From Ehretia macrophylla (lineage: Eukaryota > Streptophyta > Magnoliopsida > Boraginales > Ehretiaceae), in the NCBI GenBank assembly GCA_037974665.1, contig CM075765.1:62173747-62237746 (forward strand): a stretch of DNA of 64,000 nt. Direction: 5' to 3'. Positions 49,206 through 59,029 of this stretch are shown here, piece by piece. The notes below the pieces were generated by a model, which saw only the letters and a program-made list of their open reading frames with translations, did no database searches and was not told where the DNA came from. How positions within the stretch are numbered: position 1 is the stretch's first letter; every line of letters begins with the position of its first letter. Position numbers and translations under genes: made by a program.

Positions 49206-51568
49206 CCTTGCAGTGGTAGAACTAGGTGAACCGGGCATACTATTTCCCAACCTTCTATGAACTTTGCTTCTCTTATGATTTTTGCTACTTTGTTGAGTTT
49301 AGTGATTGATATCGTTTAGAGCCTCAACTAATCCACTCGTGGAATAGCAGTTAGTAGTTGTGTGGTAGTTGAGACTCCGCCCTTTCTTCTTCAGTAAAAC
49401 CGAGCCCAACTATTGATTATGCCAAACATAGCTTTAGAGGCTCTTACTAGATAAGGCGGCAGAATAGAAGTCTTACTACTAGCATTTAGTCTTAAGCAGG
49501 CAACGGCGGTAAGGAATGAATGTTCTACTAAACTATTAGCCATTTCATTATGACAGCACATGCTTAGTCTTTTTCTAGCTTGATTGTGAAGCATGGTTTG
49601 GAAAGGTCAGCTGAAAGACGGTGTATCGTAATTCAAGCCTATTCCTTTGTGGCTGGCCCCAGTGCTTAACATCAGCTTGCCTCCACATATGAAAAGTAAG
49701 CCAGTCGTATTAGCTCATCAACTAACCTTAATGTACCATCACTATATAGGTCCGGACTTGCGTACGGTATCACTTGCCCAACAACTGCCAAAAGCGAAAG
49801 CTTCAATGTTGATGGGCTTATTATCTCCTTTCTAAAGAGGGAAAATCAGAGAGGTTGACGGGCTTACCTCGGGCAGTCGATAACCATTGCGCCTTCCTTT
49901 CTGCGTACACCATTTCTTTGTGAATGCTTCACTTTGCTCTTTGGCTTGCTACTTCCGCTAGCAACCAGCCTCTGATTCTCCTTAAGGCATCCTATTGAGT
50001 AGGGATTCGAATAGAAACTCTATTTTGGGGCTCAATGTTGTTGGACTCCACTCCTCTCCCAGGGCTCGTTCCGCTCTATGCCCAAAACTTCAACTCAATC
50101 ACTTGGACAGAGGGATTTGGCCTACCAACTGTAGGCTCGAGTGGGGGAACGGTATCCATTGCCTTTTGCCCCATCCTAATAACACGTGTTTATCAACCAC
50201 CCATGCACGCATGGGCTCTCCACTTAAGTATCTTCCCGGATCTCCCGCAATAAGCATAAGTGGTTCCGCCGAACAAAGTTTTAGTTAGTATGTTTCGTAT
50301 GATGATTACTCATGAACCCACCTTCACGGCTCGTTCCTTCGGTTCCTTGGTAACTTACGCTCTCAAATCTAATCACCCGCTATTCTACCATTAGACTTTC
50401 TTTGGTATGAAGAAGACTCTTAAAACCAAATCACATGAAATCAATAAGGATAAAAGAAAGACCCAAAAAAACTCTACTCTAAAAATAATATACCATGAAG
50501 CCCTTTCCTGCCTTCTTTACCAGATAACCGGATATGGAAAAGAGACGATTCGATTGATTACTAACCTTCACGAAGTTAGGAATGACGGGTATAAGTAGAA
50601 GCTTCACCTCCGACCTGTGTTATCCATTCTAGTTTAGTGCTCCTAGGACTTTTCAGACTGAAACTAAGTACTGCTTTACGCAATATAGTAGTTCACTTTA
50701 TAACATCTAGAAGCTAGCCCTTTTTTACTAAAAAAAATGGGTAAGAACTCAATTCTATAACATAATGCCCATACTACTTAGGTCGCTACTTATGCCCGTA
50801 CGTACTACCCAGGTGGTTACACCTATAACGACTAACTGTCTTTCACGACAGATACAGCTGATCCACGTTAGGGCGAGCGGTAGATCAAACAGACCCTTAT
50901 TTCTAGTCATAGCGCCCCAATAGTGAGTTGTCGTTGATCCAATAGTTCCAGTAGCACAATGAGCAATTCCAGGAGCAACAGTCGGTTCAGTATAAGAAGA
51001 TGAAGAAGCAGTTTGAGATCCCTTCTATCTATCCCATTTTTATGGCGTAAAAGAAAAGCTAGTTTCTCCTTCATCAAAATAGGTCCTCTACCATTCCTCT
51101 CCCTATCGGTCGAGCTGAATTCCACCCAGCCTTTCCCTATTGGTTGAACATCTACCTTCCTCTCTTTATCAGTCGAGTTACTTCATACCTTTATTTGAAT
51201 TGGTTTTAACTCATAGCATAAGAACGATTTTAGAAATGAAACTTGAAGCGGAAGATACAATGCATTAGACAAGGGGTAGAAGGGACAGACTAGTAGGAAA
51301 GCCATTACATCCTAAGACTAGTCTCTTCCCCTAGTCCCTAAAGTGGTCTAAGCTGGTAAACCTCCATAAAGAGGTTGATGAAAGAACCTGGCCGAAGTCA
51401 GTCTTGTGTTCAATTATGCGATTGGAAGAAAGTCTTTCCCTTCTCTTAGCAAAGTAGGAAAAAGCCAAATTTTTGGCTTGCTACAAACTGGGCTTAGGGA
51501 CTACAATCAGCCGCTTCCCTTGTAGTCGTCAGCTCGTTCTTGACAGATCCGATCGGGTGTTCATAATT
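49206..51568. other. Backbone between rrn18 and trnQ, no gene recognised
   Basis: 2.4 kb with no gene I can name. Short frames at 49995-50288 and 50407-50598 (63 aa, lysine-rich N-terminus) are unfamiliar. A small cluster at 51093-51170 holds three diverged copies of a 19-base motif, CCTCTCCCTATCGGTCGAG. Confidence 0.5.
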
Positions 51569-51639
51569 TGGAGTAAAAAGATTCGAACCTTTGTATGCCG
51601 ATACCAAAAACGAATGCCGTACCACTTGGCTATACTCTA
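51569..51639 (-). tRNA. trnQ: Mitochondrial-type trnQ(UUG), probably decayed
   Basis: On the - strand the sequence folds as a tRNA: acceptor TAGAGTA/TACTCCA, D-arm AGCCAAGTGGTACGGCA, anticodon region CGTTTTTGGTATCGG with UUG, and T-arm AAAGGTTCGAATCTTTT. It resembles the native plant mitochondrial glutamine tRNA rather than the plastid one. The second acceptor pair is A-C instead of G-C, and one T-stem pair is weakened to G-U; both look like transitions. No CCA is encoded. Function in the nucleus is unlikely. Confidence 0.85.
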
Positions 51640-52491
51640 TATGGATGGTAGGAACGGGGAGAGGGGGAAAGGTGAAGCAGGGCTCGAAGAACGAGCCGAG
51701 CTGTGCAAGGACGCGGGGATATAACAAGTAAGCAACGGGGTTCTCCCTTTAGAACCAACTACAACAAGCTTGCGACTCTAATAGAAAGAAAAGGTAAACA
51801 TTCTGCTATATTTGGTTGCAATGCTATGCCTATCAAAGTTGGCGAAGGCTTTTGTTCTGTAACTTTATACCCGTTACGCTATTCGACTGAACCCGTTGGC
51901 TCCGCGTCCACCGAAAGCCCTTGGTACTTGTCTAATCAATCACACTGATAGCTTCAACACTTCACTGAAAGCCCTTCAAAAAGAAAGACATAATAAAGGG
52001 TTGGTTGCGGCTGATGAAGGTTACCGGGCTGATGCAGCCAGTTACCGGGAACCTTATGGTTCCCGGGAGACGACGTTCCCTTTGTAAAGTAGGCCTTTTA
52101 ATAACTAATTAGAGTTGACATGAAATGGATCACGGAAGAAGACATGCCTGATGAATGAATGATTCAGTCCCTTCCCACTCACACGAGTTCTTCTATTGAA
52201 GAGGTTCCCCTTCTTCTATGTGAGGTGGGGCATACATAAAAGTAGAACCTAGATAGAACGCGTAGCACCGGCCCCGACCGCCGATACAGTTATCATGCAA
52301 CCCAGCTCTTACCATTGCCACCTATAGATATAGATGGGAGGTAGGCGGAAGCAGCTTGCTTCTCTTCTCCAAGGCTACCTGTACATGTTATTTGCGAAGA
52401 AAAGGCAGCGAGCGGTTCTTCGCTAAGTAGAGCTACCGGCCGCTAGACGACGATCACTTCTTTTTCTCGTCCAGCCAAATCCATTCCTCTT
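51640..52491. other. Backbone between trnQ and element D, no gene recognised
   Basis: About 850 bp with only short frames (51703-51948 and 51896-52087, +) that match nothing familiar. Its last five bases (52487-52491, ctctt) should be the target site of element D; the other copy lies outside the window. Confidence 0.5.
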
Positions 52492-55280
52492 TGTCACGCC
52501 CCAACTTGACCCATCCTACAATCAGTCAGGACGCAACGGAATTTCGGCAGCATAACGACAGTAACATGAACATCAAGGCTCTAAACCAACCCTTAAGAAC
52601 AACATACATCAGACTCCATAAATCACCAACCAACTCCACAATCAAATTAAGAACATACAACACAACCACTTCATACATTAAACATTCCTTCATCGACTCT
52701 TTCATAGTTACGCGCCTCCGTTCCAACATAATACATAGGCTATACATTCATTTCAAAATAGATTATAACCAATTTAGTAATCTAGTCATGATCAAAATAA
52801 AGACTACTAAATCAACATACATATGTTTTTCTATTAAGATAGGTTATACAAAACATTGTTTTACAACAACTATGACAATCTCATGGCAATGACTCCTGCA
52901 CATAAGACTCATCCACATATGACACATTTCCCTCTTCAAGAGGCATGTACCCGTAGTCAGGCTCAGTAACACCTGCATGCATGCAATAATTGAGAGTGAG
53001 CTTACATAAAACAAGCCCAGTGAGGATCCGATAGATTTCTAACAGTATTTACTATACTCATTGAAAATCATCCTTCGAGCAGTAAAGACACAATGAACAT
53101 CAATAATCATTATAAATGCAACAATAGCAATAACTGTAAACACACAATAAGGATACGATACATTTGCTGATGAAGCTCCATACACCAATTCAATGCTCAA
53201 CAACTCCTCCAAACTCAATGACATAATCCTGAGGTACCTTGACCTAGACCCACAACCCATGGCTTCTCCGCCCATGCGAGATAGGGATTAGCTATGATAA
53301 CTGTGCCCACAGCCCAGGATGCCTCCTGAGGTGACACAACATTATCAAAGCTCACAACAATGGGACTCAATTCAAGAAGTCAACAACATTGGTTGCCTGA
53401 CTCTCGTCTAATAATAACAATAACAATACCAATTCGAGAAGTCAACAACATTGGTTGCCCGACTCTCGACCCATAATAACAATAACAATAACAATTCGAG
53501 AAGTCAACAACATTGGCTGCCTGACTTCTGACTAATAAAGACAATAACAATCAGTTAACAATGTAACACCCCGGATTAACCCCGAGTGTGCTCCTCACGA
53601 TTTTGTAACAACAATCAATAATCAATAATCAATCAATCCGTATTTTAACAATCAATTAAACAACATTTAATAATCAACAATTATATAATCATGAAATAAT
53701 TAAGTTAGATGACAAAGTAGGCCATCCAATTCAACAGGCATTAAACACACAACCAAATCCTAGTCTAACCATCAACAACTCACAATTCAATCACTCAAAC
53801 ACCACTCGATCATCTAAAGGCATATAACAACATTTTAAAGAAAGACAACCTAATCTTCTAATAACCATAACTTACATTCCACAAATCCAAACAACTCCAA
53901 ACCTATTTCTATCACTCACCCACTCAATCAACAAAATTAGCCCTCTTGGAAACCAACCATAATCCAACCAAATCAAGCCCAACAACCCTAAAACCCTAAT
54001 GCACATTGGCTGAAATTTCCAGACTTTCACACTGACATCACAATCAAAATTTCGGCATTATAACGGCACTACCCCATATTTAACAAACTTTTACAAATCG
54101 ACGGAAATCGATTCCAACCACTACAACTCAAAATAATCACCAAATAGCTAATAACTCAATTTTAATACCCGAAAAATAAAAATTTATGCTACAACGGTTC
54201 AAATCTTATAAGCATACATATAAATGATCTTTAGCATGTACTGAGCAATAATATAACATCAAATTAACATTCTAACGGTTCAAAATTCAATTATATGCAA
54301 AAACATAAAAAATAACATTTCAGATCTAGAATTTTTCTTTCACCTTTGATGTGTTTTGAAGCAAGAAAGATGTAGAATGGATGCCCAACAAGCAAAATCA
54401 AGCTTTGAATGAAGTGATTTGGACTTGAATTGTAAAATCTATGAGAAAAATGCTTTGAAAAGCCTTGAAAATGTCTTATTCCTCCTCCTCCTTGAACTCA
54501 TGGTTTTGTGTGTATTTTTGGGGTGTTTTTGGCTTGTTTTAATGTGTGTTGATGATATAAACTCAAAGTCAACAAAAATATTAAAACTCAAAGTTGATTT
54601 TCTAGTCTTTTAATTAATGTTTTTAGTCTTTTAAGTAGTTTTTCTTGATTATTTTGCTTGCTCAAGTAAAAAATACTATATTTAGTAGTTTAAGAATAGG
54701 TGACAACATTTCACATACATACTCATACACCCGCTCGGGTAAAAACTCGGTTTTTGAAAAAGAAGGTGAAAAGCTATATTTATTTGTTTTCAAATGTATT
54801 TTAAACACATTTTTCAATTGTGCCATTTTATAAATATTTAAAATGAAATATAATTTGTATTTAATATATACTAGATCAATGAAAGTCAACACAAGAATCG
54901 TTTTGAGCAAAAAATTTTATTTTAGCTTAAAAATGTACTTTTTTGCCCGTAAAATCTATTTAAATTCCTATTCCGTTTCAAAATCAATTTTTATCAAACA
55001 TGGATCTATTAATAATAGAGGACTTGATTTTCAAACCCTAAAAACACCCGTGTCAAAATTTTAGCAGACGTGCTTTTAAAATACTATTCACAAAAATCAA
55101 TGATAAAATTTCTGATGCCGATTTTGATGAAAATTTCATGAATGCACACATAGCATGTATTAGGAATATAAATCACATATTTAGCACATTCGAACTCATT
55201 TAACACATAAAACAGGTCAAAGCACGCAAAACGAAGCAAAACACGCAAATCGAGGTTAAGATGAAAAGTAGGGTTTTACA
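52492..55280 (-). repeat. 3' LTR of element D (2789 bp)
   Basis: Read on the - strand it starts TGTAAAACCCTAC at 55280 and ends GGGGCGTGACA at 52492. It is closely similar to 57550-59029 up to the point where element C is inserted, the atcac at 54037-54041 here. It contains three copies of a 62-bp repeat. Confidence 0.93.
53371..53556. repeat. 62-bp tandem repeat, three copies, in the 3' LTR of D
   Basis: Units start at 53371, 53433 and 53495, each TTCGAGAAGTCAACAACATT (first unit TTCAAG) followed by GGTTGCC, a CTCTCG block and AATAACAATAACAA. The other LTR of the same element has only two units (58429, 58491). Confidence 0.9.
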
Positions 55281-55293
55281 TTCTCCCCTCCTT
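55281..55293 (-). other. Polypurine tract of element D
   Basis: On the - strand AAGGAGGGGAGAA directly before the TGTAAAACC LTR start. The preceding GACGCAATTGTTTT matches the very end of pol in element A, so the extreme 3' end of pol is kept. Confidence 0.88.
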
Positions 55294-55339
55294 AAAACAA
55301 TTGCGTCCTTGCAATTCTTCACTCAAGTACCGCTGGCTC

Positions 55340-55760
55340 AAACATACGGAATGAAATACCGAAAACCAAATTCTGAATACCAACTACGTATGTCAACTAG
55401 GAATACCGAACAAGAAACTGGAATAACAGTGCTGAATAAGAACACCGACTAGGACTTCCGAATAAGAATCTCAAATAATTACCGAAGAAAATACCAAACA
55501 TCGATCCCGTAATAGAGCACTAATCAAGAATACCAAGTAAGAACTTCAATAAGATCACTGAGCGAGAATACCAAATAATAATCCCAATATAAGAACTCCG
55601 GATAATACCGTATAGGAATTGCACATGAGAATACCGCATAGAAAATACCATAGAAGAAGTCCTAAGGAGTATGCTGAATAAGAATCTCTATATAGAAATC
55701 TCGAGGAAGAATTCCGTATAAGATCACCAAATAAGAATCCCAATAATCAATGTATAGTCA
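55340..55760. repeat. Degenerate GAATACCGAATAAG-type repeat block between gag and 3' LTR of D
   Basis: About 420 bp built from many diverged short units around GAATACCGAATAAGAATC (AGAATACCAAGTAAGAAC, GAGAATACCAAATAATAAT, GAGAATACCGCATAGAAAA and similar). It occupies the place where pol should be. No protein frame is kept. Confidence 0.75.
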
Positions 55761-55934
55761 TAAAGTAGCTTGACACCTAATCAGAATTCCATATACCTCA
55801 GCGTCACATACTACCCAGTCGCCAACTGATGTGATGCACGTGCTAACTTTAATCATATAAGGCAAACTCTCTAATCACATTTTAGCACGTTGCACTCAAG
55901 GAGATATGATATTTAATTGGTTGAGAATAAGTAA

Positions 55935-57245
55935 GTTACCTTTCACCACTGTTGCTACCTCTGGCAATTCCTCTAAGTCTACTACGTAGGCCCGAGCCTG
56001 AGCCCGCTGCTGCTGAGGTGTATTGCTTGTAAGTCCACCTTGATAACCTTGGACTGTTGGCTGACCCGTAGAACCCTAATACATAGGGCAATCCCTCGCC
56101 CAGTGTTGGTTGCTGCTGCAACCTAAACACGTCCCTGCCTTCTTCCGACAGTCGGCCTCCAGATGGCCTGTACATTTACAATAAGTACATAGCGGTATCG
56201 GTGTACTGATACTGCCTCCAAAAGACCCAGAAACTGAATAAGCAGCTGTACCAGCCTGCTGCTGAGGTGACGCAACACTAGGCCTATACCAACCCTGAGA
56301 CAGGGCCGACCTAAACTACGGTTGAGCCTGATAAAACCCCTGTTGAAACTGAGGCCGATAGTAACCCTGTTGACCCTGCAGTCTGAAATAACCCTGCTGC
56401 ACTGCAGGCCTGTAACCACCCTGCTGTACCGAAGGTCTATACATACCCTGCTGATCCTGCGGCTGAAAAGGCCTCTTACTAGGCTGACTAGGTCCGAGCT
56501 GTTCCCCCTTTCTCTTCTCGAACCTAGAAGCTGCATCAAAGGCCTCGGTAAGTATATCATACTGATTCAGAGCCATCGCATCCTGAATCGCGGGCCTCAA
56601 ACCCAACGTAAACCTATGAGTCTTGCTCTCCTCGTCAGCGACAAACTTCGGTGCATACCGGGATAGTCTAGTAAATGTGGCTTCATACTGAGCCACGGAA
56701 GCATCCCCTTGAACTAGAGACAGAAACTCAACCTCTCTCCTCTCCCGTGCAATCCTCGGGACATACTTCGACCGGAAAGCTCTCAGAAAGGTATCCCAGA
56801 CATACGGAATACCTTGGGTCTCCCAACTAGATTTCACTGTGCACCGCCACTCCTCTGCCTCATCATCAAACAAATAAACGGAAAAGGTGACCTTTCTTTC
56901 ATCAATATAATCCATAGGGTCAAATATTTTCTCCACTTTATTAATCCATGCCTCGGCTTTTCGATCATCTGGCTCCCCCTGAAACCTCGGTGGATAGTAC
57001 CCCAAGAACTCCTTCAGTGTACCACGCCCACGGTATCCACCCTGTACATTCAGTAACTGTGCCTGCAAGGTCTGAGCTTAGGCAGCCGGCCCTGCTAGCA
57101 ACTATGCCTGACTGGTCATAACCTCTGCAATCCTATCCATGGCTGCTTCAAAACGATCATCACCCCTTTCTCGGCTCGGTGCCACATTACCCGGAACCTC
57201 GTCAATTGCTTCGGGCTTACGTCTCATTCTCGGTCTACCAGTCAT
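55935..57245 (-). pseudogene. gag of element D, decayed
   Basis: One frame from MTGRPRMRRKP (57245). TAG at 57102-57104 and TAA at 57078-57080 interrupt the N-terminus. The capsid block FLGYYPPRFQGEPDDRKAEA to AASRFEKRKGE is intact for about 250 codons, followed by a Q/Y/P-rich linker with several QQGxYRP units. TAG follows at 56316-56318, then two CCHC knuckles (CTYCKCTGHLEADC, CLGCSSNQHWARDC, about 56192-56088), another TAG near 56075, and ARAYVVDLEELPEVATVVKG. Similarity ends there, just before the protease motif expected from A and B. The frame thus covers a complete Gag region, disabled by four stops. Confidence 0.9.
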
Positions 57246-57532
57246 TCTACTAATCAAAGAGTTAGCGCAGGTTATAGGACATAGACAGACTATAGACAAT
57301 TATTAACACATAAGCAACAAACTCACATAAAGCACACAAATCACATAAATCACTTAAGTATTAATCACATAAACAAATTGATCACTTAATCACATAGTCA
57401 CTAAATCACATAATCACTTAATCATTTAATCATATTAACACATAGTTCTCTTCTCTTTTCACTTCATACATACTTGCATGCTAGGACCACTACCCACATT
57501 CTGAGGATACCCCGGCTGACAGCTAAACATAA

Positions 57533-57544
57533 GCTCTGATACTA
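57533..57544 (-). other. Primer binding site of element D
   Basis: TAGTATCAGAGC on the - strand, five bases from the LTR. One mismatch to the usual tRNA-Met primer site seen in A and B (TGGTATCAGAGC). Confidence 0.88.
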
Positions 57545-57549
57545 CTAAA

Positions 57550-59029
57550 TATCACGCCCCAACTCGACCCCTCCTACGATTAGTCAGGACGCAACGGAAT
57601 TTCGACAGCATAACGACAGTAACATGAACATCAGGGCTCTAAACCAACCCTTAAGAACAACATACATCAAACTCCATAAATCACCAACCAACTCCACAAT
57701 CAAATTAACAACATACAACACAACCACTTCGTATATTAAATATTCCTTCATCAACTCTTTCTTAGTTACGTGCCTCCGTTCCAACATAATACATAGGCTA
57801 TACATTCATTTCAAAATAGATTATAACCAACTTAGTAATCTAGTCATGATCAAAATAAAGACTACTAAATCAACATACATATGTCTTTATATTAAGATAG
57901 GTTATACAACACATTGTTTTACAACAACTGAGACAATCTCATGGCAATGACTCCTGCACATAAGACTCATCCATATATGGCACATTTCCTTCTTCAAGAG
58001 GCACGTACCCGTAGTTAGGCTCAGTAATACCTGCATGCATGCAATAATTGAGAGTGAGCTTATATAAAACAAGCCCAGTGTGGATCCGATAGATCTCTAA
58101 CAGTATTTACTATACTCTATGGAAATCATCCTTTGAGCAGTAAACACATAATGAACATCAATAATCATTATAATTGCAACAATAGTAATAACTGTAAACA
58201 CACAATAAGGATACGATACATTTGCTGATGAAGCTCCATACACAAATTCCATGCTCAACAACTTCTCCAAACTCAATGACACAATCCTGTGGTAGCTTGA
58301 CCTAGACCCACACCCCATGGCCTCTTCGCCCATGCGAGATAGGCAATAGGCATGATAACTGTGCTCGCAGCCCACGATGCCTCCTGAGGTGACACAACAT
58401 TATCAAAGCTCACAACAATGGGACTCAATACGAGAAGTGAACAACATTGGTTGCCCAACTCTCGACTCATAATAACATTAACAATAGCAATTCGAGAAGT
58501 CAACAACATTGGCTGCCCAACTTTCGACTAATAAAAATAATAACAATCAGTTAACAATGTAACACCCCGGATTAACCCCAAGCGTGCTCCTCACGATTTT
58601 GTAACAACAATCAATAATCAATAATCAATCAATCCATATTTTAACAATCAATTAAACAATATTTAACAATCAACAACTATATAATCATGAAACAATTAAG
58701 TTAGATGACAAAGTAGGCCATCCAAGTCAACAAGCATTAAACACACAACCAAACCCTGGTCTAACCATCAACAACTTACAATTCAATCACTCAAACACTA
58801 CCCGATCATCTAAAGGCATATAACAACATTTTAAAAAAAGACAACCTAATCTTCTAATAAACATAACTTACATTCTACTAATCCAAACAACTCCAAACTA
58901 GTTTCTATCACTCACCCACTCAATCAACAACATTAGCCCTCTCAGAAACCAACCATAATCCATCCAAATCAAGCCCAACAACCCTAATGCACCTTGGCTG
59001 AAATTTCTGGACTCTCACACCAACATCAC
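57550..59029 (-). repeat. 5' LTR of element D, visible part
   Basis: Copy of 52492-54041. The LTR end reads CGTGATA instead of CGTGACA on the - strand (terminal CA to TA). It is interrupted at atcac (59025-59029) by element C; the remainder is outside the window. Confidence 0.92.
58429..58552. repeat. 62-bp tandem repeat, two copies, in the 5' LTR of D
   Basis: Units start at 58429 and 58491 with CGAGAAGT(C/G)AACAACATTGG. The 3' LTR has three units. Confidence 0.9.

Larger units (their letters stand above)
52492..59029 (-). mobile_element. Element D: gag-only LTR retrotransposon (TR-GAG-like), right LTR cut by element C
   Basis: LTRs at 52492-55280 and from 57550 (to 59029, then presumably continuing beyond element C outside the window, about 1.24 kb more). 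The internal region is only about 2.3 kb. It holds a primer site, a decayed gag with zinc knuckles, a degenerate repeat block and a polypurine tract. Protease, RT, RNase H and integrase are missing. LTR sequences resemble those of element C (TGTCACGCCCCAACTCGACC type end, GTCAGGACGCAACGGAATTTCG). Such an element could only have moved with enzymes supplied by an autonomous relative. Confidence 0.88.

Noticed and set aside
50360..50405. Possible tRNA remnant (CCCGCTATTCTACCATTAGAC)
   Set aside because: The pieces resemble a tRNA D-arm, but no acceptor or anticodon stem could be formed.
52526..52747. Frame shared by both LTRs of D (about 73 aa; also 57584-57805)
   Set aside because: Its duplication is explained by the LTR duplication; no domain or independent support.
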